This document shows, piece by piece, positions 34,701-43,379 of a stretch of 64,000 bases of DNA. The notes under the pieces were generated by a model. That model made no database searches. It was not told the DNA's origin and was given only the letters and a program-made list of their open reading frames with translations. The stretch is from contig JBNKTK010000001.1 of NCBI GenBank assembly GCA_050298035.1, positions 19,279-83,278 on the forward strand, given 5' to 3'. The stretch comes from Gaoshiqia sp050298035 (GTDB lineage: Bacteria; Bacteroidota; Bacteroidia; Bacteroidales; Prolixibacteraceae). Within the stretch, counting starts at the first letter, position 1; each line of letters begins with the position of its first letter. Both the position numbers and the translations under genes were made by a program.

Positions 34701-36077
34701 TTATTCGTGATGTTCGTTTGGTTGAATCTCATTATTAAATTTTGCCACACTCTTGATTTCCGATACGGCGATCATTGGAATATAGCGGAAGAACAGAAGC
34801 ACACCGACAGAGAACATGCCCAGGGTTCCGACAAAGAAACCTACTTCGATATACGAAGGGGAATAGCTTGCCCAGTTGGCCGGCAAATAGTTTTTAGTCA
34901 GCGAGGTGATTACGATATTGAAACGTTCAAACCACATACCGATATTGATCAGGATTGAGATGATAAAAACAATCCACAAGCGTTTACGAACAGCTTTGAA
35001 CCAGAAAAACTGGGGCACCACGGCATTGAAGATAAACATTGCCCAAAACTGCATAGCATACTCACCAGTAATCCGGTTATGGAAGAATGTGTACATCTCG
35101 TAAGGCGAACCGGAATACCAGGCCATGAAAATCTCAGTCAGGTAAGCTGTTCCCATAATCAGCGAGACGAATATCAAAACCCGGCAAACCGCATCCACGT
35201 GCGAGTCGGTAATAAAATCGTTCATCTTGTACAATTTTCGCATCAGGGTAACAAGGGTCAGTACCATGGCGAAACCGGAGAAAATTGCCCCAACCACAAA
35301 GTATGGTGGGAAAATAGTTGTATGCCATCCGGGCTCAACCGAAACAGCAAAGTCGGTTGATACGATTGAGTGAACAGATACCACCAGCACGGCAGCAATC
35401 CCTCCCAGCACAAAGCTCAATGCTTCAAAGCGCAACCATTCTTTAGATGAACCGGTCCATCCGAAAGAGAAGAAACCGTACACCGCCTTTTTAATTTTAG
35501 ATTTGGTCGTATCACGTATCGTGGCAAAATCAGGCACCATACCGAAATACCAGAAACTGGCCGAAATAAGCAAGTATGCTGAAATGGCCACAAAGTCCCA
35601 GAACAACGGTGAGTTGAAGTTTACCCACAACGGCCCGCGCGTGTTTGGATACGGGAAGATAAAAAAGAACAGCCAGGGACGCCCCATGTGAAGCAGGGGA
35701 AACAACCCGGCACAACCTACTGCCACAACGGTCATCGCTTCGGCAGCCCGGTTGATGGCTGTACGCCACTTTTGACGTAAAATAAGCAGGAAGATGGAGA
35801 ATGCAGTTCCGGCGTGGCCAATCCCGATCCACCAAACAAAGTTGATGATCGCCCATCCCCAACCTACTGAATTATTTACCCCCCAGGTACCAATACCCTG
35901 GGTAATGGTGACATATTTACAATACAAGCCCCAGCCAAACATGCCCAGGCTGATCAAAAAGGCAATGTACCACCATCGTGGTGTTTTGGCATCAATAGGA
36001 GCCAAAATATCCTGTGATATCTGAGACAGCGATTTGTCTCCCTCAATTAGCTTTCCTCTGATCGATGTTTTGTACAT
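34701..36077 (-). CDS. actC: Alternative complex III subunit ActC (NrfD-like)
   Basis: 458 residues with about 10 membrane helices, NrfD/PsrC superfamily. GIGHAGTAFSIFLLILRQKWR and MGRPWLFFFIFPYPNTRG are family-typical, the latter near the proposed quinol site. ActC holds the menaquinol-binding helices and contacts ActB. It lies 23 bases after actB and 3 bases before actD. Confidence 0.95.
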   Translation of the reverse strand: MYKTSIRGKLIEGDKSLSQISQDILAPIDAKTPRWWYIAFLISLGMFGWGLYCKYVTITQGIGTWGVNNSVGWGWAIINFVWWIGIGHAGTAFSIFLLILRQKWRTAINRAAEAMTVVAVGCAGLFPLLHMGRPWLFFFIFPYPNTRGPLWVNFNSPLFWDFVAISAYLLISASFWYFGMVPDFATIRDTTKSKIKKAVYGFFSFGWTGSSKEWLRFEALSFVLGGIAAVLVVSVHSIVSTDFAVSVEPGWHTTIFPPYFVVGAIFSGFAMVLTLVTLMRKLYKMNDFITDSHVDAVCRVLIFVSLIMGTAYLTEIFMAWYSGSPYEMYTFFHNRITGEYAMQFWAMFIFNAVVPQFFWFKAVRKRLWIVFIISILINIGMWFERFNIVITSLTKNYLPANWASYSPSYIEVGFFVGTLGMFSVGVLLFFRYIPMIAVSEIKSVAKFNNEIQPNEHHE

Positions 36078-36100
36078 AGATTCAAGTTTTATTTCATTAT

Positions 36101-39046
36101 TCAGGCTTTATTCCTGACCTTGGTTAAGTATCCTACTGATGGTAATGTATGCAGTTCTTCAAGCAAATGATAGTTGCGTTTATCTTTGAATAACTTGCTT
36201 ATTTTACTGTCCGGATTGTTCAAATCACCAAAAATGATGGCATTGCCCGGGCAAGACTGCTCACAGGCAGTTTTTATTTCGCCCTCTTCAATCATGCGGC
36301 CTGCCAGTTTGGCTTCCTGTTTTTTCTCCTGGATACGCTGAACACACATGGAGCATTTCTCCACGACCCCGCGCGAACGAACAGTAACATCCGGGTTAAG
36401 CACCATCCGGCCCAAATCGTTGTTGGCATTGTAGTCGAACTTATCGTTGTTCACATACTGGAACCAGTTAAAACGACGGACACGGTAAGGACAGTTGTTG
36501 ATACAGTATTTTGTTCCCACGCAGCGGTTGTAAGCCATCTGGTTCAACCCTTCGGAACTGTGAGGTGTTGCTGCAACCGGACAAACGTTTTCGCAAGGTG
36601 CATTGTCACAGTGCTGGCACATCACCGGCTGGAACGAAACATCCGGATTGGCAATGTCGCCGGAATAATAGCGGTCAACACGAATCCAGTGCATGATCCT
36701 GCGATTGCGCACCTGTTCCTTTCCAATCACCTGGATATTGTTTTCAGCCTGACATGAGATGGCACAGTTTCCGCAACCGGTACATGAGTTCAGGTCAATG
36801 GCCATTCCCCAGTGGTGGCCATTAAACTTCACTTCCTGGTAAAGGGTATAGTTGTGCTCTTCGGCCTCGGCATGCATTTCATTTCCGGCATCCGGGTTCA
36901 GCAAATATTCATCAAGGTTGGCCTCACGAACAATCGGGCGACCTTCCATCGAATGATGTGTCTGCGAAATCGCCAACGGGAAAGTGGCCTCAGGCACAAC
37001 TTCCACCGAAGCATTTCCAAAATAGAACAGACGGGCGCCGTCAACTTCCGGAACGTAGGCAAACATGTTTTTACCAACCTGATCGCCAACTTTCCCGGCA
37101 TGTACCCGTCCGTAGCCCAATGCAACAGCAATCGTATCTTTTGCCTGCCCGGGTTGAATGAATACCGGCAGTTCCAGCCCGTTCACCTTGATGACACTTT
37201 CATTTTCCAGTCCGTTTTCCTCGGCAAAAGCCACCGGCACCGATGCAAAATTGTCCCAGCTGATTTTCGCAACCGGATCGGGTAATTCCTGCAACCAGGG
37301 GTTGTTGGCATATTTACCGTTACCTAGCGCGATGCTTTCGTAAAGCACAACTTCAATTCCGTTTCCGGCACCTTTTAATGAAGCAGCAGCATTGGTCAAT
37401 CCCTCAGTAGAATAGGTAACCGCAGCACTCGAGCCCGGTTCGTAAATTCCTTTTTGAAGGGTGTAGTTCCAGAACAAACGGAAATCGGCATATTCATTCT
37501 GTTTCGGATAGAACTCAGCCTCCCAGTATTTTTTGATGTAATCGCCGTACGAAGTTTCATCACCCGACCATTTCAGTAAATTTTCCTGCACATTGCGCGA
37601 ATCGAACAATTTTGAAATGGTTGGCTGTGCCAAACTGAAAATCCCTGATTTTGGCTCCAGGTCGTTCCATGATTCCAGGTAATTCGGTTCCGGCAAAATA
37701 TATTGGCAAACATTGGCTGTTTCATCTTTTCTCTCTGAAAAAGAAACTGACAGTTTTAGTTTGCGGATAGCGTCTTCAATTATTTGGGCCTGCGGATGAT
37801 CGTAAACAGGGTTCACGCCCCAAACGAGCAACCCGTCAATTTTTCCGGTAGTCAGATCGGCAACAAATGCAGCCACTTCCGAATCAATTACTTTTTTAGT
37901 TTGAAGGGCTGATTCCCACAACAAAGTCTCGCCGTAGTTCCCAAGCATTTGGTTAATCCCGTTCACCAGCAACTGGATGTTTTCATCGTTGCTACCGGAG
38001 ATGACGATTGACTTGCCTTGGTTTTCCAGCAATTCATCAGCCAAAGCCGACACATCGACCGATGACGTTACACCGTTCAACTGCTCTGCTCCCTTGGCTT
38101 TTGCAATGGCATTGAACAAAGAAAGGACAATCCCTGCTTCTTCGGATGGTTTAATCGGGAAACGCACATCGGCATTCGAGCCGGAAAGCGACATATTGGC
38201 CTCAAACTGGTAATGGCGTGACATTTCGCGTTGGCCTTCATCCAGTTTTCGTGCCGAAGTATAGCCTTTGGTATATTCAACCGGCGACAGCCATGTACCG
38301 AGGAAATCGGCACCAAAGCTGACAACCACTTTTGCTTTTTCAAAACGGTAGTCAGGAATGGCACGCTGCCCAAAGCTTTTCATATTTGCAGTAAGCAATC
38401 CTGAAGCCGGCACCGCATCGTACTGCACCCACTCAACCGAAGGGTGAGCAGCCAAAAACTGTCCGATTATTTTTTTTGTAGACGGAGAAATCACGGTTTG
38501 GGTCAAAAGAACGACCTTGCCATTTTGCGCATCAATTTCATTTAACGCTTTTACAATCTCAAGGTCAGCATCATTCCAGGTGATGTCCTTATCCTGAAAC
38601 TGCGGTCCTTTGTAACGGGCACCGTCATATAAATTCAGGATTGATGCCTGTACACGGGCACTAGTCCCTTGCTGTGAAACCGAACTTAACTCGTTCCCTT
38701 CAATTTTAATTGGGCGTCCATCGCGGACTTTCACCACGACACTGCAATAATCACCGGCATCAAAATAACTCGAGGCATAATAATTTGCCATCCCCGGGGT
38801 AATATCTTCCGGCTTAACCAGGTATGGAATCGCTTTCTCGACAGGACGTTTACAGCTTGCCACCAACGTAGCCGCAGCCAAACTGAACCCCAGTGTTTTC
38901 AAAAAATCACGGCGGGAATTTCCACCATCTCCGTCTTCGTGCTTATAAAGCAGGCTCTTTTGTTTAGCCTCTTCACGAGCTTCACGGATTCGAAGGGTTT
39001 TCGGATCTTCCAGTTCTTCAAGACTTCTCCAGTATGTCTTCATCAA
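36101..39046 (-). CDS. actB: Alternative complex III subunit ActB (molybdopterin-like plus Fe-S)
   Basis: 981 residues. An N-terminal twin-arginine signal (NSRRDFLKTLGFSLAAATL) ends near a Cys, so the protein is exported folded. The large middle part is a degenerate molybdopterin oxidoreductase domain, and the C-terminal ~220 residues hold four ferredoxin-type Cys groups (CTGCGNCAISC, CQHCDNAPCENVC, CVGTKYCINNC, CSMCVQRI with a distant CEQSC). ActB carries the Fe-S wire of the complex. Two adjacent ATG codons mark the start. Confidence 0.95.
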   Translation of the reverse strand: MMKTYWRSLEELEDPKTLRIREAREEAKQKSLLYKHEDGDGGNSRRDFLKTLGFSLAAATLVASCKRPVEKAIPYLVKPEDITPGMANYYASSYFDAGDYCSVVVKVRDGRPIKIEGNELSSVSQQGTSARVQASILNLYDGARYKGPQFQDKDITWNDADLEIVKALNEIDAQNGKVVLLTQTVISPSTKKIIGQFLAAHPSVEWVQYDAVPASGLLTANMKSFGQRAIPDYRFEKAKVVVSFGADFLGTWLSPVEYTKGYTSARKLDEGQREMSRHYQFEANMSLSGSNADVRFPIKPSEEAGIVLSLFNAIAKAKGAEQLNGVTSSVDVSALADELLENQGKSIVISGSNDENIQLLVNGINQMLGNYGETLLWESALQTKKVIDSEVAAFVADLTTGKIDGLLVWGVNPVYDHPQAQIIEDAIRKLKLSVSFSERKDETANVCQYILPEPNYLESWNDLEPKSGIFSLAQPTISKLFDSRNVQENLLKWSGDETSYGDYIKKYWEAEFYPKQNEYADFRLFWNYTLQKGIYEPGSSAAVTYSTEGLTNAAASLKGAGNGIEVVLYESIALGNGKYANNPWLQELPDPVAKISWDNFASVPVAFAEENGLENESVIKVNGLELPVFIQPGQAKDTIAVALGYGRVHAGKVGDQVGKNMFAYVPEVDGARLFYFGNASVEVVPEATFPLAISQTHHSMEGRPIVREANLDEYLLNPDAGNEMHAEAEEHNYTLYQEVKFNGHHWGMAIDLNSCTGCGNCAISCQAENNIQVIGKEQVRNRRIMHWIRVDRYYSGDIANPDVSFQPVMCQHCDNAPCENVCPVAATPHSSEGLNQMAYNRCVGTKYCINNCPYRVRRFNWFQYVNNDKFDYNANNDLGRMVLNPDVTVRSRGVVEKCSMCVQRIQEKKQEAKLAGRMIEEGEIKTACEQSCPGNAIIFGDLNNPDSKISKLFKDKRNYHLLEELHTLPSVGYLTKVRNKA

Positions 39047-39075
39047 AAATGTATTTTATTTCTTTGAATATTCGA

Positions 39076-40227
39076 TTAATAATGGCAACGCATGCAATCG
39101 TTGGCCCCCACGTCTTCGGCTTTTATATTTTTCAGGTCGCCGACATCATATTTTTCGTGCATTTTCACGAACGTTTCGTAGTAGCCATTCTCCTTAAACT
39201 TCACATCGGTTTGACGGTGACAGTTAATACACCAGCCCATGGACAAGTCGGCATTTTGCTTCATAATGTCCATCTCCTGAACCTGCCCGTGACACTTCTG
39301 ACATTCGAGTTTGGCCACCCCAACGTGAATCGCATGGCTAAAAAAGACGTGATCGGGTAAATTGTGCAAACGAACCCATTCGACCGGTTTTTCCGTTTCA
39401 ACGGCATTTACAATTTTGGCAATTTCAAATTTCCCTGAATTTGCCCCTTCGCGAATCAACACGTGGCAATTCATACAAAGGTTCATCGCCGGTATGCCAG
39501 CCGATTTACTTTGCTCGGCAGTATGATGGCAATATTTACAATCGATGCCATTTTCGCCCGCGTGTACTTTGTGTGAAAACTTAATGGGCTGATCGGGCGC
39601 ATAACCTTGTGAGCGACCAAGCTTAATACCTTCTTCAACAACCATTTTAACCTGAAAGCCCAAAGCAGTCACAAAAATGATCACCGGGATGAAACGGTAT
39701 TTTACTTTCCGGAAGAAAATCAACTCAAGCAATGCCCAGGTAAGAAATAATCCCAGAAGAAGAAAAATTGACAAATTTTTGATACTAATCTTTGGCGTGA
39801 ATGAACCATTGACAGCAATGTCATCAAGATAAGCTTTTACAGTTTTCAGATCAGCATCTTCAATCTGGATTCCGGCGTGGACTTTTGCAGCCTTAATACC
39901 AACAGGTTGAATCAATACTGCTTTAAACTCTGAAAAGTCTTTGTCGGCAAATTTTACAGCAATTGCCATCGCTGAGGGGTTCCAGTTCAATGTATCAGTT
40001 GGCACCAGGTTGTGGCACGATACACACGACTGTCCCTTAAAATTGAAAGGCAACAAGCCTTTAAAAAAACGCTCTCCACGTTTTACATCATCATGAGCAT
40101 GGCCTTCAATCAGATCATCCTCTTCAGAAGAAGCAAACGATGGGGAACCAATAAAAAATAAAAAAGCAAATAATACAGCCAAAGGCAAGAACCTGTAAAC
40201 AGGTAAAGCAGGGGACATAAGTTTCAT
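39076..40227 (-). CDS. actA: Alternative complex III multiheme cytochrome ActA
   Basis: 383 residues from the ATG at 40227 (MKLMSPALPVYRF), which leads straight into a signal peptide; the open frame to 40287 adds a Cys-rich non-signal lead. Six c-type heme sites are visible: CVSCH in an N-terminal monoheme domain, then CKYCH, CMNCH, CQKCH, CINCH and CMRCH in the pentaheme part. Two hydrophobic segments lie between (~140-180). ActA brings electrons from ActB to ActE in the periplasm. It is the first gene of the operon. Confidence 0.93.
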   Translation of the reverse strand: MKLMSPALPVYRFLPLAVLFAFLFFIGSPSFASSEEDDLIEGHAHDDVKRGERFFKGLLPFNFKGQSCVSCHNLVPTDTLNWNPSAMAIAVKFADKDFSEFKAVLIQPVGIKAAKVHAGIQIEDADLKTVKAYLDDIAVNGSFTPKISIKNLSIFLLLGLFLTWALLELIFFRKVKYRFIPVIIFVTALGFQVKMVVEEGIKLGRSQGYAPDQPIKFSHKVHAGENGIDCKYCHHTAEQSKSAGIPAMNLCMNCHVLIREGANSGKFEIAKIVNAVETEKPVEWVRLHNLPDHVFFSHAIHVGVAKLECQKCHGQVQEMDIMKQNADLSMGWCINCHRQTDVKFKENGYYETFVKMHEKYDVGDLKNIKAEDVGANDCMRCHY

Positions 40228-40476
40228 TCTACAAGCTTTAGTAAGTTTTTTAAACTTAGGATTTTCGCAACACACCAGATTTAACAAACTTTTGGTTTGA
40301 AGGTTTTCCGGTTCACGATAAAAAATGGTTTGATGAAAATCTTAAACTTGTTTCAGTTCACTTACACTGCAACTAAAAACATTTAAAAATTTGATTTACA
40401 GATGCATCTCCTCCAGACACCACCCCAGAGATATCTAAGAAAATGATCACTAAAAAAATGATATAGAAAAAATCAA

Positions 40477-41592
40477 TTACGCACCGAGATTTCTCGTGAT
40501 TCTTCGAACAATCTTAAGATTATCAAAAAACTCCTTGGCAATAACCCGAAAGATGGTATAAACGGGGATGGCAAGTATCATTCCGGTAATACCCGCAACG
40601 CTGCCTGCGGCCATAATGACCAAAAATATTTCGAGAGGATGTGCTTTTACACTACTTGAATAGATTAGCGGCTGAAACAAAATATTGTCGATCACCTGCA
40701 CAATGACAAATACCAGCAGCATAAAGCCCAGAAGTGGCAAGGTAAATGACATGAAATCGGCATTCAAATTGATCGCAACCCCGATCAGCAGCCCCACTGT
40801 TGCTCCCATCCAGGGCCCCAGGTATGGGATAATATTGAAAAGCCCGCAAAAAAGCCCAATGACAACTGCATGACTAAAACCAATCCCAACAATAGTAAGA
40901 CCTATCGTGACAAGTGCTCCTACCATAAAAACCTCTGCAAGCAATCCGATAAAATAACGTTTTAACAAACCATGAATTGAGATCAGTATTTTGGATACTT
41001 TTTCTTCATATCCGGAAGGGACAAGTAGCAAAATGCCATCATTAAACATACTCTCCTCCTTCAAAAAGAAGAAGGTAATGAAGGAAACGGAGAAGAATGC
41101 AATAAGAAGTTCACCTACTGCCCCGGCAATAAAACCAAAAACATTGGATAACTGGGAAAAGCCGATTTTATCGCCTAACTGTTCTTTTACCATATCAAGG
41201 AAGAAGCCTTTGTGTGCCGGAGCCTGTTCGCTCCCGGTAATAATCATCACTTTTCGTACAGGTTCTTCAATTACATTAATAATCGATTCCAGATTAATCG
41301 ACGACAGCTGTTCAAATTCGTTGACAAGCAACGGGATTAAAAAACGAAAAGCCCCGATCAGCACGATCCAGATGGTTATCAAGGTCAGAAAAGCGGCAAA
41401 AGTCTGCGAAACGGTAAACCGCCCGATCTTAATTTGTCTTATCAGGCGAACCAAAGGCCTTCCGACTAAAGACAGTACTGCCGAAATAAGTATGTAAGTG
41501 ACAATTGCACTAAAATACCACATCAAGAAAATTAACACAGCTGCACCAATCGATAGCAAAATATTCCGGGTTCTTCCTTCTACCTTAATCAT
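40477..41592 (-). CDS. AI-2E family transporter (PerM-like)
   Basis: 371 residues from the ATG at 41592 (MIKVEGRT); an ATG 12 codons upstream gives an atypical lead. About eight membrane helices with family-typical segments GLFCGLFNIIPYLGPWMGA and SSSVKAHPLEIFLVIMAAGSVAG. The family includes quorum-signal exporters and Na+/H+ antiporters; the substrate here is unknown. It stands alone between actA and the LytTR genes, and an exact -7 box is found 16 bases upstream. Confidence 0.88.
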   Translation of the reverse strand: MIKVEGRTRNILLSIGAAVLIFLMWYFSAIVTYILISAVLSLVGRPLVRLIRQIKIGRFTVSQTFAAFLTLITIWIVLIGAFRFLIPLLVNEFEQLSSINLESIINVIEEPVRKVMIITGSEQAPAHKGFFLDMVKEQLGDKIGFSQLSNVFGFIAGAVGELLIAFFSVSFITFFFLKEESMFNDGILLLVPSGYEEKVSKILISIHGLLKRYFIGLLAEVFMVGALVTIGLTIVGIGFSHAVVIGLFCGLFNIIPYLGPWMGATVGLLIGVAINLNADFMSFTLPLLGFMLLVFVIVQVIDNILFQPLIYSSSVKAHPLEIFLVIMAAGSVAGITGMILAIPVYTIFRVIAKEFFDNLKIVRRITRNLGA

Positions 41593-41607
41593 AGAACTGT
41601 TTTTATA

Positions 41608-41615
41608 CAAATATA
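41608..41615 (-). promoter_or_regulatory. Bacteroidota -7 element upstream of the AI-2E transporter gene
   Basis: TATATTTG on the minus strand matches TAnnTTTG exactly, 16 bases before the ATG at 41592. No TTTG is found at the standard 19-base spacing. Confidence 0.4.
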
Positions 41616-41799
41616 GATTAATCTTCAAACCAACCAGCCCCCTTCAAAGATACTTCGTTCTCTCAACATCAAAAAAAACAAAAACGGGTAAACAAAAAAA
41701 CAAACACAAACAAATCTATAATCGATGATTTTAAGCTACTTCCGAATTAAACCAATCCTAAACATAACAAAATAAAAACTCTATACGCATTTTTTTCTT

Positions 41800-41807
41800 A
41801 AATTTGC
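41800..41807 (+). promoter_or_regulatory. Bacteroidota -7 element upstream of the LytTR pair
   Basis: TAAATTTG matches TAnnTTTG exactly, 20 bases before the ATG at 41827. The region upstream is A/T-rich and lacks a clear -33 TTTG. Confidence 0.45.
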
Positions 41808-41826
41808 ACATTGTGGTACTTGCGAT

Positions 41827-42588
41827 ATGAAAAGAAACAGACTAAAAGCGCTTATCGTTGATGACGAAAAAGATGCACGGGACTTATTACATTATTATTT
41901 AAAGAATAATACGGGGATATCTGAGATTGCAGAAGCTGCGACCGTGGAAGACGCCCTTTATAAATTTATGGAGTTCTCTCCGGACATCGTATTCCTGGAT
42001 ATAGTTATGCCTGGAAAAGACGGGATTGATTTCATTGAATTATTAAAGAAACGCCAGATGGACAGTAACATTATCATCACCACTGCCCATAAAGATTCGG
42101 CAATTGATGCCATTAAAAACCACATTTACGATTTTATCCTCAAGCCGCTCGACATCAAAGAAATAAACCGGGTAATCGAAAAATACAGGAAACGGAAAGA
42201 TACCAGCCTGGACAAGAAGATGCTCAAAGTTTTATCGAGCATTGACCAAAGCATAAAAATCAAGATTTCAACAGCCAATGGGTACACATTGATAGACCCG
42301 AATGATATCCTGTATTTCGAAGCTGATGGCCCGTACACGTTTCTGCACCTTGAAAACGGATCCCGGGAAATGACAATGGGATACCTTAGCGATTTTATAA
42401 AAATCCTCGAAAATCAACGCTTTTTCAGGATAAGTCGTTCTTACCTCATCAATACGGACAAGCTGTCTTACATTGACCGTACTGAAAACTGCTGCGCCTT
42501 GATTGGAAATAAAAAAGAGATTAAATTGTATGGTTCAAAGGCGCAAATAAGAATCCTTTGTGACATGGACCTTGATTCATTATCATGA
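41827..42588 (+). CDS. LytTR-family response regulator 1
   Basis: 253 residues. Receiver domain at 1-125 with acidic pair Asp12/Asp13, phospho-acceptor Asp58 (DIVFLDIVMPGKDG) and conserved Lys in DFILKPLD. LytTR DNA-binding domain at ~150-250 (DPNDILYFEADGPYTFLHL, then FFRISRSYLINTDKL). It should bind DNA as a phosphorylation-dependent activator. Its stop overlaps the ATG of the second LytTR gene by 4 bases (ATGA). No histidine kinase lies nearby. Confidence 0.93.
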   Translation: MKRNRLKALIVDDEKDARDLLHYYLKNNTGISEIAEAATVEDALYKFMEFSPDIVFLDIVMPGKDGIDFIELLKKRQMDSNIIITTAHKDSAIDAIKNHIYDFILKPLDIKEINRVIEKYRKRKDTSLDKKMLKVLSSIDQSIKIKISTANGYTLIDPNDILYFEADGPYTFLHLENGSREMTMGYLSDFIKILENQRFFRISRSYLINTDKLSYIDRTENCCALIGNKKEIKLYGSKAQIRILCDMDLDSLS

Positions 42589-43349
42589 TAGACAGAACAA
42601 TATCAGCCATAATAATTGAAGATGACGAAGAAGCTATTTCCTTATTGGAAATCTACCTTCAGGCATTCCATGAGATCGAGATAATAGATAAAACAACCGA
42701 TCCCAAAAGGGGCATCAAGCTTCTGAAAAAGAAAGTACCTAACATCGTCTTTCTGGATATTGACATGCCTGAACTTGACGGCCTTAGTGTTGCCCGGATC
42801 ATCAAAGAAAATGACCTTAAAACCGAAGTTGTCTTCACAACAGCCCATACGCAATATGCCTACAAAGCGCTTAATTTGGAGCCACTAGACTACCTTGTCA
42901 AGCCATTTGGGCCAGAAGAATTAATCTCGGTCATCAACCGGTACAAAGCAAAAGTCAAAAAGAAGGATTTGGAACGCCGCATGGATTTTTTCATGCGCAA
43001 CAATAAAGTAACTCCAAAAATAAAACTCAGTACAAGAAGCGGGGTTATCTTCATCAACCCGGAAGATATCATGCTCCTTAGATCAGAAGCAAACTATTGC
43101 CGGATTTTCCTGAACGACGGAAGTGAAGAACTGGCAACGATAAATATCTACAAGGTTGCTTCAATTATTGATTCACCTAGTTTATTTAAAGCCAACAGAT
43201 CGGCTTACCTAAACCTGCAATACCTGAAAATGGTCGAAAAAAAAACAAAGGAATGTACTTTAAAACACAAAGACCTGATCTTAAAGGAACGCCTTACCAG
43301 ATCAAGTCTTGCATTTTTTGAGAAGCTGAATTGTTTCCCGATCGGTTAA
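42585..43349 (+). CDS. LytTR-family response regulator 2
   Basis: 254 residues with the same layout as its neighbour: receiver with Asp13/Asp14 and Asp58 (NIVFLDIDMPELDG), Lys in DYLVKPFGP, and a LytTR domain at ~150-245 (NPEDIMLLRSEANYCRIFL, FKANRSAYLNLQYL). Sequence identity to the first gene is moderate, so this is an old duplication or a partner pair and not a recent copy. The overlap indicates co-translation. Confidence 0.93.
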   Translation: MIDRTISAIIIEDDEEAISLLEIYLQAFHEIEIIDKTTDPKRGIKLLKKKVPNIVFLDIDMPELDGLSVARIIKENDLKTEVVFTTAHTQYAYKALNLEPLDYLVKPFGPEELISVINRYKAKVKKKDLERRMDFFMRNNKVTPKIKLSTRSGVIFINPEDIMLLRSEANYCRIFLNDGSEELATINIYKVASIIDSPSLFKANRSAYLNLQYLKMVEKKTKECTLKHKDLILKERLTRSSLAFFEKLNCFPIG

Positions 43350-43379
43350 TCAAATCAGCAATACGATTTTCGTTTGTCA

